A stretch of 64,000 bases of DNA, taken from assembly GCA_026419775.2 (NCBI GenBank), contig JAOPGA020001709.1, forward strand, positions 1 to 64,000, given 5' to 3'. This stretch comes from Acrasis kona. Taxonomy: Eukaryota > Heterolobosea > Eutetramitea > Acrasida > Acrasidae. The notes under the pieces are model-generated. The model was not told where the DNA came from and did not search any database. It saw only the letters and a list, made by a program, of their open reading frames with translations. Shown here piece by piece: positions 1 through 10,800 of the stretch (position 1 is its first letter; every line of letters begins with the position of its first letter). The translations under genes and the position numbers were made by a program.

Positions 1-2826
1 AGTGATGGATGGTTGTGGTTGAATGGAATGTGGTGGTGGTGATTGATTTTTCTGAATGGGTTGTCTTGGTGATAATTGAGGTGATGTGAGTGATTGTTGA
101 TTTGTTTGATTGGAATGACTTTTGGGCGGTTGTGTGGGTTTGGATGGTTGGACAAGTTGGTTGTTGTTGTTGATTGATTTTTGATTAGAAATGGATTGTG
201 ATGATGTTTCATCATGATCATGTGTGGAAATGGAATGTGACTGGTGGTGATGATTATCGGTTTTGGTATTGTTGTTATTTCCTGAGAAAATGTGTTCTCC
301 AAAGGTTACTTGAAATTCGAAATGTTCTTGTGGTTGAATTATGGGTTGTGTTTTTTGGTTGATTTGTTCGTTGGTTGGTTGGCTTGGTGTGGTGTTTTGT
401 TTTTTAAAGTGTTGTTGTTGTTTGGTTAATGTAGATGAACGGGTTGTGAGTGAACTGTATGTGGTGTCGTCGTCATGTTTTTGATGTGGAGGAGGATTTG
501 TTGTTGGTTGTGGATTGTGGATGATTTCGTCATTTGCATATTCGATTGGTTCTTGGTTGTCGATTTTAAAAGTTAATGGTGGTTGTTGTTCGGTTTGTCG
601 GACATGTGTTTGATGTGACTGGGAGTGATGGGTGACGGTTTGAGGTTGATGTTCTTTGTTGGTACTTTCGCTGACTTGTTGAAAGTGTTCTTGAGTAGGT
701 TGGCTAGTATGTGATTTTTGATTCTCGACAAATCTGGTTTGAGTTGTTTGTTGATTTGGTTGAGAGAGATGGATAATCATTGGAGACTCTTCTACTTGCT
801 TGTTTGTCCGAACTGTCTTCTCTTCATGATGAATTTGATTTTGGGCGGGTGTCTTTGATTGTTGATCCATTTGTGATGAATGCTTGTTGGTTACAAGTAC
901 TTGTTCTTTTGCAGATGACGATCCTGATGTACTAATGTTTGACATCAACTCTGATATAATGTCTTCTTGGTAATCATCTTGATAATTTTCTTCATCTTGA
1001 CCGTCGTCCGTGTGAATTGAAATTGTATCCTCTTCGTCAACCGAATGCGCACTCAATGAATGTACAGATTGTTCCATTTCTTCTACCAATTTTTTGCTCT
1101 GTGCATTGATTTCTTCCAAATTAATGTTTTCCATTTCTTCATAGTGGCTGCGGTTAGATCTCGAACCTGAACGTGGTGTGTCCATGTACTCTTTTTTGTT
1201 GTTGATTCTAATTCCCTCAACAGTCAAGTGGAATAAATCAAAAACAGTTTGTCTGGTAGAGTCACAACCTCCAAAGTACACAATCGAGTTCAATCCATTC
1301 GAACTCGCAAAATGTTTAAATCTACAGGGTGGTTCTTGATTTTGCTCCACGCTCAGCCAAGTATTGTTTTCGATATTCAAGACGTGTACATCATTAAAAA
1401 CATCTACTCCATTGGTTCCTCCGAATAAAATGAGGTTTTCATCATGTTTTGTAAGTGAATGGTATGCTCTTGGTGGGATATAACTAATAAAATCTAATTC
1501 TACTTGCGTCCACTCGTATGTATCCACGTTGAACATATATAAATCATTCAAGTGGTTTTGGGCTGAGTCTTTACCTCCAAAAATAACAATATAGTTGGGC
1601 TCCAACAACGTTGCGCTATGACCATACCTAGGCGAAGGCTTTTAGGAAACCACCACCAACATCACATAAATCCCATTTAAAATCCACTAAAAGATTTAGT
1701 AAATTTATATAAATTTTCATACTAGTATTTAATAAATGGGTGTCATTATGGCAAGCACCAGAGTCATCGATGCCTCCGAATAAGAAAATTTTATTACCAA
1801 TCAGAGTGCACGTAAAATCTTTTCTCGCATAAGGCTGTACTCCTGATGTGGTCATATGAGACCACGTCATATTGGCAGTAAAATTTAAAACAGACACTTG
1901 AATGCTGAAACATTTAGTAGCTTCGATCATACTTTTAAATACCTTGTATGTGTAGCCTCACTCAAGCTGTTATTAATCCTATCGTACTCTATACATCCTC
2001 TCGGTATCTCTCCCACATGATCATCGCTTACGTATCCAGTAACCCAGTTAGAATCAAAATCAGATACTGCTACAAAAGATTGCCCCTGTTTTATTGATAA
2101 CTTATTGATATGAATAAATACAAACTAGAAAAAACTTACTCTGGACCGAACAGCTGACTCATAAGAGTGAGTTACAGTAGCTCTTATACCCCTTTGCTTT
2201 ATAGGATGTAAGACAAATATCCTATCACCCTCCGCAGAAGGAAGAGAACAATAAAATGGAGAAGTGCGAGGACCAATTCCATTTAGCTCAGCTATGCTCC
2301 ACTGCATAGAATTGGTATCGCAAACGTATAGCTCTAATTTTGAGCTGCCTTCGCTACCAAGAATCAGCAAATCTTGTGTAATCATAACACATGCTCTTGC
2401 TTTCCAATTTGATTCTTTTGATTCCAAGCTCTTTTTCCACTGAACTATCATCGTGGCATCGTTGACATCTAAATCAGAATCATCTGAAGGCCTAGTATAC
2501 TCTACTTTGTGCTCTATTAACTCCTCATCTTCTTGCGCGGTGGAGTTTGGAGATTGAATAGATGTTTGTGTTTTGGTCACAACCGTTTTTTGTGATGATA
2601 CTTGATGAGGAGATCCAAAAGAAGAATTTACATTGCTCGTCTTTTTTTTGATTACTGTTGTTACAGGAGAAGTGGTTTTGACAATCGTGGTTTTCACGGG
2701 AGGTGTTCCTTTATAAATAGTTGTTGTTACAGTTCGATTATTTTGTTCGTCCGTCTCTTCAAAGGAATCTTCAAACACATTCCGATCCTCTGATAAGTGA
2801 GGGCTATGTATATGACTATTCACCAT
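1..2826 (-). CDS. Kelch-repeat protein with long Q/P/S/T-rich tail (3' end outside window)
   Basis: Read 5' to 3' on the minus strand. The start is ATG at 2826, followed by a Ser/Thr/Lys-rich low-complexity N-terminus and then kelch repeats. These show FLFGGIDDSG, PSPRYGHS, IFGGKD, ILFGGTNG and YFGGCDS blades, which normally form a beta-propeller for protein binding. Introns inferred from continuity are 2086-2139, 1905-1942 (phase 2, codon AG|C) and probably 1687-1722 (36 bp, in frame). From about 1639 down to position 1 one frame stays open without a stop. After the last kelch blade it encodes an acidic stretch and then a disordered Gln/Pro/His/Thr-rich tail of more than 350 residues that leaves the window. 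One base too many seems present in the AAAA run at 1640-1643: the two halves of a kelch blade (WDLCDVGGG and PSPRYGHS) lie in different frames. Identity beyond kelch is not recognisable. Confidence 0.75.
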
Positions 2827-2911
2827 TCAAACGAAATTTTTCAAACGTGCGATTTACGTTCAAGTTGACAGCGGGAGAAAAACAAAAAAACAAAATTGTA
2901 ACAAATTTTTT

Positions 2912-3800
2912 TTAATAGTTTGCATTTCGGTTGATGCTGATCAATTTTGATTTAATATGCTCTACTAACAAATCAATTGCAACTTTGTTAGCACCTCCTC
3001 TTGGAATAATCATATCCGCATATTTTTTTGTTGGCATAATGTAATCGTCGAAGGAATTTTTTACAAACTTTTCGTACTGAGTCAAAACTCCGTCTAGATC
3101 TCTTCCTCTCTCTTGAATGTCTCTTCTGATGCGTCTCGCCAAACGAACGTCTGAATCAGTGTCTACGAAAATCTTCATGTCCATCAAGTCACGAATGTGC
3201 TTTGTGAAAAAGATGAGAATTCCTTCCACAATTATAACGTCAGCTCCAGCAATCTTCTCGGTCGTGGTTAGTCGAGAGTGGGTCTTGAAGCAGTATACTG
3301 GAATCTCGACATCATCACCTTCTTTTAACTTTCTTAACGTTGACTCGAAAACATCATAATCAAAAGCGTCTAATTAAAGTTTAACGACTAGTAATACGAT
3401 AGAACCTGCCTGGGTGGTCAAAATCATAGCTTTGATTTTGGGCCAGTACTTTCTCCTCTTCCTCGAGACTTCTGTAGAATGAATCTTGGGAAATGACGCA
3501 GACACGTTTGTTGCTGAGACTTTGTTCGATTTCGCTGCACACTGTTGTTTTTCCAGAAGCACTACCTCCAGCAACACCGATTATGAAGGGCTCTTTTTTC
3601 TTTTGGTTGAAATTAACCTTCAATGATTGTAACCTTGAGAGTGTGTTCTTTTCATTATAGTCATCCTTTGAATCTCCACTAAGAGTGAAGTTTCTGCTGT
3701 CTAACTTATCTGCAGAAGTGCTTGGGCTTGTTGAAAAATGGTGATGGAGGTATTCAGAGTTATAGTCAGGTAAGGAACTAGCATTGAATCGACCCTTCAT
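2912..3800 (-). CDS. Uridine kinase (uridine-cytidine kinase family)
   Basis: Phosphorylates uridine or cytidine to UMP or CMP in cytosolic pyrimidine salvage. Two exons (3410-3800 and 2912-3369) give 282 aa. The Walker A P-loop GVAGGSASGKTT sits near residue 75 after a Ser-rich N-terminal extension. It is followed by SQDSFY, the DHPDAFDYD substrate-site motif created exactly by the splice, DVIIVEGIL, and RRIRRDIQERGRD typical of the lid. The intron 3370-3409 (40 bp) starts with GC and ends with AG. Using the nearby GT instead gives an immediate stop, so GC-AG is the only reading that restores the conserved motif. The first in-frame ATG is at 3800. The frame is also open through an upstream TTG. 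The length matches single-domain UCKs; there is no C-terminal UPRT domain. Confidence 0.92.
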
Positions 3801-4135
3801 TTTGTTCAAACAATCAACACAAAGTGTCGTTCACACAACCAAAATGAATCTCTGTCAACCAGAACTATTTTGTCCAAACATGCCGTGTTTTGAATTGTTG
3901 TCGTTAGTGTAAAGATGAAACTTAGGATGCTATCGCTGGATTGGAGAATATTTTATTTACCTATCGATCATACAAAACTAGAAAATTAAATTTGAAAGGT
4001 TAGATTAGTCAATTAGAGTCCAAACCACTCCACACTCCTCAGCATACAGGACTTGTTAAAACATACCACATTGGACTCCTTTTATATAGAGGGCAATTAA
4101 ATTCAAAACAATCAATAAATTATGAAGAATAGTTG
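3801..4135. other. Intergenic, upstream of uridine kinase
   Basis: 335 bp between the uridine kinase start and the 3' end of the GARP gene, both on the minus strand. AT-rich. It should hold the uridine kinase promoter, but I see no recognisable element. A 22-codon plus-strand ATG frame near 3845 is too short to support. Confidence 0.5.
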
Positions 4136-4563
4136 CTATTTACTTGTAAAGTTTGTCAAAAAGGAATCTAAGCTTCCCTCTATTTCCTCCATCCGCTTGT
4201 CAAAAGAATCAACCGCCTCTTCCTGCTCTGTTACGATGATGTCGTCATCCCCCTCGATAAATTCTTCTGTCTTTTGTTGGTGTCTTTTTGTGTCTGTCTT
4301 GCCTGCGGCCTTTGCTTCCCTATACTTTTGAAGGTGTGATTTTACGTGGTTTTTGGTAATTCCATCACAATCCATCGTCTCACAAATAACCTTTGGGGTA
4401 GCGTCTTAATTTTATAAATATAATACAATACATTTTATAATATACTTTTAATGCCGACGCTTTCAACAGCTTGGACAAAAAGCAGGTGGAGTTCACTTGT
4501 CCATCGTATTCTTTTTGTATCCTTATCTGTGTTTTTTAAATTGCTAAGCACAATTTCGCTCAT
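4136..4563 (-). CDS. Small GARP-type Myb-like DNA-binding protein
   Basis: Predicted nuclear sequence-specific DNA-binding protein of 128 aa. Two exons (4446-4563 and 4136-4404) flank a 41-bp GT-AG intron at 4405-4445. The spliced protein begins MSEIVLSN. It then carries one Myb-like helix-turn-helix with the GARP signature: IRWTSELHLLFVQAVESVG, then ATPKVICETM, then ITKNHVKSHLQKYR (about residues 18-68). SHLQKYR is the hallmark of the plant GARP/G2-like and type-B response regulator families. The rest is a Lys-rich linker and an acidic C-terminus that may act as an activation or interaction region. No receiver domain is encoded in frame upstream. The match is complete from first helix to SHLQKYR, so I am confident of the fold. 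Targets are unknown. Confidence 0.85.
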
Positions 4564-5388
4564 AACGTTGGTGACCAGGTTATTTAAAAGTGACAACCAT
4601 CATTGCATTCTTTAATAAATTTTACTTACAATAATCAAGTCAATATCATGCATACACGCACAGTATCTTGATCAGCGGATGTCTGAACAAGTTGTAATAA
4701 CTGTTTAGTGTCATGCAACACAAGATTTAGAATCACTCCACACTTGTGCTGAATGGAATTGGTGATTTGAATTTGATTCGCTCCACATATCTTTGTAACT
4801 CGGTAATTAGTGCTCATGTCAAATTTGACCAACCAAATGAAGCATAGTATGTGTATGAATTGATGAATTACTAGTAGAACAATATCATAAAAGACATATA
4901 TAGATTCTTGTTGAGTGGTTTTGCTCCATTGTGTATTCTGACAAACTTCGTCAACAAATTTTGAGCAAGATAGTTCTAACTGACCTTGATAAATGTGTTT
5001 TTAATTATTTGTAACTCTATAATAAATAATTATGATAATGTAATATCCACATCAAATAGTTTGACTACAACTGATATCAATATCTGGGCCATTATTATTA
5101 GTATGGTTGACATTTATTCGAGATGGAACCAGTTGGAAAAAACAAAGAACTAGTGAAAAATTGTAACTCTGGAGGAAAATGTACAAAATTAGCATGAATT
5201 GTGCAATAAATCTGTTATCATTTTCATTCTATGTTTTCATTTTGTTATATTAAAGATCTTCTACTTTGTACAATAATCCATACTGGACGGAGAGCACAAG
5301 ATTATTTAATGAGGTGGACTTTTACAAAAAAACTTGCAAATTTATGCTGATTCCAGGATCCGAATGCATTAGTCGAGATGAGTATCAT
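4564..5388. other. Intergenic, AT-rich
   Basis: 825 bp between the GARP gene start and the 3' end of the cytochrome b5 gene. A minus-strand frame at 4635-4832 (TTG start, first ATG at about 4817) reads 60-65 codons but matches no family I recognise, has no clear splice partners and is not annotated as a gene. Otherwise nothing is supportable. Confidence 0.4.
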
Positions 5389-5842
5389 TTAATTGATGGG
5401 CTGCTCAGGGTTGGCAACAACCTCTTCGGGTGGGGGTCCTTTCTTCATATGCATCATTGATTGCAAATCATTGGCGACGGGTCCGAGAAAGCATCTAAAT
5501 GTTAAGTGGTCAAGACAGCGAGTATAATTAATTACTTTTCGAGTAATGTTTCATAGTTCACCCATTTGTGGTACTTGTCTTGTCATAATTAAAATATGAA
5601 AAAGTATTTGACAAACCGAACAAAGAGGTGCTGTCTTTTCCAGCACCCATCATAAGTTTATCTGCCCCACCAGGGTGGAATCTTACATAGGCGGTGACGT
5701 CATAAACTTTACCCCTTAGAACTGTCCAACAATCTTCTTTGGTTTTGTGTTTCATAACTTCTGAAAATGGGATTGATTTGTTTGAACGTGAAGTTTGTGC
5801 CAGTGAATGAACCCTCTCCGCTTGAAACCCAGGGCCAGACAT
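5389..5842 (-). CDS. Small soluble cytochrome b5-domain protein
   Basis: Electron carrier with one heme-b binding cytochrome b5 fold. Three exons (5617-5842, 5536-5578, 5389-5494) are separated by introns of 38 and 41 bp (5579-5616, 5495-5535) and give 124 aa. Motifs: FSEVMKHKTKEDCWTVLRGK, then YDVTAYVRFHPGG with the axial heme His, then AGKDSTSLFDKYHKWVNYE, where the second axial His is assembled across the splice, then ETLLEKCFLG. The HKWVNYE and CFLG pattern resembles the b5 domain of CYB5R4/Ncb5or proteins. No reductase domain or membrane anchor follows; a short PPPEEVVANPEQP tail ends it. A soluble partner of a desaturase or reductase is possible but cannot be chosen. Confidence 0.88.
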
Positions 5843-6247
5843 AATTCTGTACCAATCCCTGAGTGTAAATCCTGGTTCTTCGCTGTATTATTAAAACAGT
5901 TCACAATAATTCTTACCTATTGGTACCTTCTGGCGTGCCTTCGGGGCATTCTGAATACCTTCTTTGTCCATTTCTGTTGTAAAGAAATGAAAGTAAATTG
6001 AAAGATGATTCTTATATGAAAAAATGTCGTTAATTGATATTACATGTGGGTGCAGGAGAGGCAATTTGCGTCTATTTGCTTCTAAGGCTTTAAACTGAAT
6101 CAGATCGATAAGGAGGCTTGTTCATTGAGAATTTTGAAATCTTGATAACTGGTTAGGGGAAATCCTAATGTCTGATTATTTATATCGTCGGAGGTCGAGT
6201 TTGGGTAAAATTTAGACTTTGGCGAGGTTTACAAATTATAATTGGTC
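5843..6247. other. Divergent promoter region between cytochrome b5 and ankyrin genes
   Basis: 405 bp between two divergently transcribed starts (5842 minus, 6248 plus), so it should carry both promoters. I see no tRNA, repeat or convincing box; only short shadow frames are present. Confidence 0.45.
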
Positions 6248-7330
6248 ATGTATCAGTCTCAAGATGACCAAGAAGCAGAGATACAGCACACAACACCTCA
6301 TATAAGATTTATGCAGCAGTCGGATATATGGTTTGAAATTGCACCTTTTTATAATAGACCTACACCTTGCATTGTCAATACCCCAAAGTTTAATCTCTTA
6401 ACACCCGATAAAGAAGAGCTAAGCACATACGTATATGGAAGTCACATAGAGAAGGACAAGTTTTATTCCCCCACTTTTATGCATTTAATCTTACTACAAA
6501 AAAACATGCACGAGGTAGTACGGGCAGAAATCAAAAGATTGCTGAATAATGGTATCAACATTATCAATGACTTTATAAAATCTGGATGTACAGGACTTGT
6601 TGAAATGGCTCTTCAAATGAAAGAAGTTAACAATGCCCACCTTGAACGTGCGGTATTCTACGCCGCCATTTACTTGAGAGTTGATTTGGTAAAACTTCTT
6701 TTATTGGATGGTCGTTCGGACCCGTCTATACATTCGGACCTCCCCCTTCGTATGGTGTGTGATATACAGGCAACACAAGGCCAAGAGTCAGACGTGATAC
6801 AAATCGTCGAACTACTTTTAAATGACAATAGAGTTGACCCGACTTCTATGAATAACCAAGCATTTATGTGCATTCTACTGGCCCCGAGTGTTAATTTTGA
6901 AGTTGTTAAATTATTATTAAAACATGAACGGGTTTGTCCTGCCCTTCTAAAAACAGCTTTCAAGGCTTATGAAAGAAAAGTTCCTCCTAATTCTGATTTA
7001 ATAAAAGTTGTTGAATTGCTCCTGTTAGATCCCAGAGTTGATCCGTCTTTTAACAATAATGAATGTATTCGATGGGCATGTGCTAAAAATCAACCTGAAA
7101 TTGTTAAAATGTTGTTACAAGATAAAAGGGTGGACCCAACGTCTGGTGGTAATTCGGCAATTGGGTTAGCCAGTGAAAAGGGTCACGTTGATGTTGTAAA
7201 GCTTCTCTTAGACGATGGCAGGGTAAATCCGGCCGATAACAATGGTTATGCAATACAGCGTGCTATAGATGAAGGCCACGTAGATATATTTCACCTTCTT
7301 TTGCAGTCGACTAGTACACAGAGAGTGTGA
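6248..7330 (+). CDS. Ankyrin-repeat protein
   Basis: Single-exon protein of 360 aa made largely of ankyrin repeats, which form stacked helical hairpins for protein binding. The N-terminal 80 or so residues are unique. From about residue 90 there are repeats of the type VVKLLLDDGRVNPADNNGYA, with recurring RVDPS or RVDPT turns, IVELLL, WACAKNQPEIVKMLL and ASEKGHVDVVKLLL. This RVDP-type repeat is characteristic of large ankyrin families in amoebae. The chosen start is the first ATG, at 6248; the frame is open two codons further to a TTG. No other domain (F-box, kinase) is visible, so the function is open. Confidence 0.85.
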   Translation: MYQSQDDQEAEIQHTTPHIRFMQQSDIWFEIAPFYNRPTPCIVNTPKFNLLTPDKEELSTYVYGSHIEKDKFYSPTFMHLILLQKNMHEVVRAEIKRLLNNGINIINDFIKSGCTGLVEMALQMKEVNNAHLERAVFYAAIYLRVDLVKLLLLDGRSDPSIHSDLPLRMVCDIQATQGQESDVIQIVELLLNDNRVDPTSMNNQAFMCILLAPSVNFEVVKLLLKHERVCPALLKTAFKAYERKVPPNSDLIKVVELLLLDPRVDPSFNNNECIRWACAKNQPEIVKMLLQDKRVDPTSGGNSAIGLASEKGHVDVVKLLLDDGRVNPADNNGYAIQRAIDEGHVDIFHLLLQSTSTQRV

Positions 7331-7883
7331 AATTTAAGTGCATCAAATTCAGAATGATACAATTGAATACAGATTACTCAATAAAATTTGTATTCTTTGA
7401 ATTCCATCTCCTCCTGTTTTCATCACTACTTTTTCACGGTTCTGATCTGGTAATGGGTTTAGAAATTCTTTGTCGGACTTTCCCGCTAATGGTTGGTTAC
7501 AAAGTGGATAAATAAAGCTGATGATTTTATTAGCCGTGATTGCCTCTTCATTGTCTTCATGGTCTCTTTTCTTCAGGTTCTGCCTATCGGCCTTTTTCGA
7601 AAAACTCCACTTCTCCTTTCATAGTCATTATATTCTTATATCCATTATTTGTGCATGGTAGATTCAGTCCTCTCTGCAGATATCTTAGGCGCATAAGTGC
7701 CTGAAATCTAACTGAATATGAATTTGTACTAATTATTTCCTTATCCCCTCCTCTCTCCTGCTCCTCATCCTCTTGAATGTTGATTCAATATCGTTAACGT
7801 TATTTTGACCGGTCAATTTGTTCTCTACTAATTAGGAAAGGTTGTCGTAAATTTTTGTAGTTCTGCATTCAAAGAAGTAAAGT
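7331..7883. other. Intergenic
   Basis: 553 bp between two plus-strand genes with CT-rich patches near 7740-7790. The only frame of note (7327-7515) is an overlap artefact lacking family similarity. It probably contains the coiled-coil gene promoter; no element identified. Confidence 0.45.
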
Positions 7884-10800
7884 ATGGACGATTCCTTCTG
7901 TAGTAGTGACGGCCAGCTTACCAATATGTCACTTGATAATATAGAACAAATAGATCGTCCAACTTTGAACATCTTATATCCTTCATCACCAGTCTATCTA
8001 GCACCAACGCCAGAAAACATTCATACACTAGACGGAATGTTCAATCGGTTCAGTCCTACAAAAACAACCCTATGGTCCGAACAATCATCAAATCCTACGT
8101 TAAATATATCACCAAGCAAGAGAAGGAGACTCGGTCCTTATGAAGTATTTCAAAATATTGTTGGTAAGGAGAAGATTAAAAAGAACCTTCAATTAAAAGG
8201 AAGTAAGGAAGAGGTAGCTAACTGTATACTAGAGACAGCTGCTATAAAGCAGACCTGTATCGCCCTAGAGGAACAGTTACGAACATTATCAAATAAGTCT
8301 AGTGCGAAGAGGCTTGTCAAGGAAGAAAGTGTCATGGCAACACCCTCGCCAACTCAGTCGGGAGATAACATGGACGAAAAAAGTAAATTTCCCAGTCGGA
8401 AAGACTCTATTCCTCCAATCGATCCGTTGGAACACGAAAAAATCATCAGCATCCTACGTTCCCAGATATTTGTTCTGGAAGAGGACGTAGAATCTTTCAA
8501 ACAAAAGATTTCATCTGTTGAAGATTATGAAAACAAAAAATATGAAAACGAAAAACTCGAGAAGGAATCCATACTCAAGTCATATACTGATCTCAAGAAA
8601 GATTATGACGATACAATCAATCTCCTCCAAGAGACAGTAGAATCAAGAGAAGAAATCACTGCTCAACTTAACGAATCTAGACTAAAGTCAAACCAATTAT
8701 CTGCCGATCTGATTGAAGCAAAACAAAAACTAACAATAGCATCTGAGGAATGGAGGACAACAGTTCTCGAATTAAACAAATCCAATGACGACATATCGAA
8801 ACTACAAGTACAGTTAGAAAGCATAAAAGTTGAGTGTCAGAAAGCAAACCACTCCTATGACGTCGCTGTTTCACAAGTCGACGAATCAAATAATTTGAGA
8901 GAGTCGCTTATGAAGCAAATTGACCAATCTAACAACACACAAATAAGGGAGTTAGAGAGTAAATCTGAACAACTATATCGTCAATTAAAACTTTCTGAAA
9001 CTGCACATGCAGTTACATCGCAGCAGCTATGTGATCTATACTCCAGGTATGAATTACTAGAAAAGATACAATTCGAAAGCAAAGAGAGATCCAACCAATT
9101 GCAAGACCTTATAGAGATTACCTCCAAAGACTTACAATCTGCGAGGGAGCGTAATCAAATGTTAAGTGAAAAACTAGAGCAAACAAGATCACATTACGAA
9201 CTCGAACTCCATAGGGCAAAAAGCATCTTGGAGCTAGACTTGAAGGACAATAAAGAGACTTCACAATCGCTACAAAAAGAATTAGAAAAGTCAACCAGAG
9301 AAATTAGAATACTCGAGGAAAGAAATGAGCAACTCTACACCGATATATGTGCCCTACAATCAAATAGCGAATCAACTATCAACAACCTAAAGAGAGAACA
9401 AGAGTCATCACTATCAAGTATCAAGGAAGCTCATTCTGCCCTCAGTCATGATTTAGAAATAAAGCACCAGGAAGATATGAACCATCACCGTGAAGAATTT
9501 GAATCTCTGAATTCCCAATATCAATCATGTCTGCAAAATCAATTCAATCTTCAATATCAAATCAAACAACTCGAGAACGAACTAAAAGAGTACCGAGACG
9601 GAAACAAAAGCGAACTGGACTCCGTTAGAGAAACTTTCCATCAAGAATTAATCCAACGAAACACAACATTACAAAACGTTCAAATAGAGCTCGAGACCAC
9701 CTCGAGTGAACTTTCTGAATACAAAAACAAGAACCAAATACTCTCCGAAAAGATGCAAACACTCCAATCCAATTACGAATCACGCATCAAAGAAATGAAA
9801 GATGTGTTCGAGGCTGACCTTAGCAAATGCAAAAGAAAATACGAAAATTATATTGAGAACATGAAACAAATCAATCATTCAGAATTCAAACAAATGTCAG
9901 AAACATTAACCAATCAAATCACCAAACTCAAATCAGAGTTATCACTCGAAAAACAAAATGTGAAAGAAACAATCGAAAACAGTCAAATCTTCCAAAATGA
10001 ATACCTAAGCCAAATTGACGAATTACAATCCAAATTGGATGGAAGCGATCAAATCATTTCAAATCAAGCGATCGAATTTAACAATCAAATGATCACCATT
10101 CAACAATCACACTTACAACAAAAAGAATCATTTGCTCAACAAATTCAACAATTACAATTCCAATTGGAATCAAAAATGAAGGAATTGGAGCAAGCAGTGT
10201 CACTCAATTTGATTTTATCTGATCACTTGGAACAATCAGAGTCATTGATTCAAAAATCAAATTTGGATCAAAAAGATCAATTCAATCACTTACAATCTGA
10301 AAATGAAAAATTGAACCTTCAGATCATGAATCACACAATTGATTTCAAATGTCAATTTGAAGCGATCCAATCTGCATTTGAGGTTGAATTGTTGAGTAGA
10401 GTGAATCAGCAATGTGGTAATTTGGAAGTTCAATTAACCCATTGTAATGTGAAATTGAAAGATATGGAAACTGAGATGGATCGGTTACAACAAAAGCAAT
10501 TATTGGAATTGAACAACAAGCAACAACATTTGGATGCCATGAAGGCTGACCACTGGATGGTGGTTCAACAATTGGAATCACAAATTGAATCTTTACAAAT
10601 ACGACTAGATTTGGAGATGCAATCCAATTTGGATTTAAATTTAAGATTAGAAACATCCAACTTAAAAGCAATTGAATTATCACAAGAGATTGAAAATTTG
10701 AAAAATCAATCAAATCATGATTCAAATCAAATTAAAAATTTACAAAGTGAATTATCAAGTTTGAAGCAATTAAAAGAATCAATTCAATTAGAATTAAATC

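Noticed and set aside
4635-4832. Minus-strand 65-codon frame upstream of the GARP gene, considered as a first exon or a response-regulator receiver domain
   Set aside because: It begins at TTG. A fragment reading MHDIDLII in another frame looks receiver-like, but a TGA lies just before it and no splice combination joins either frame to the GARP ATG.
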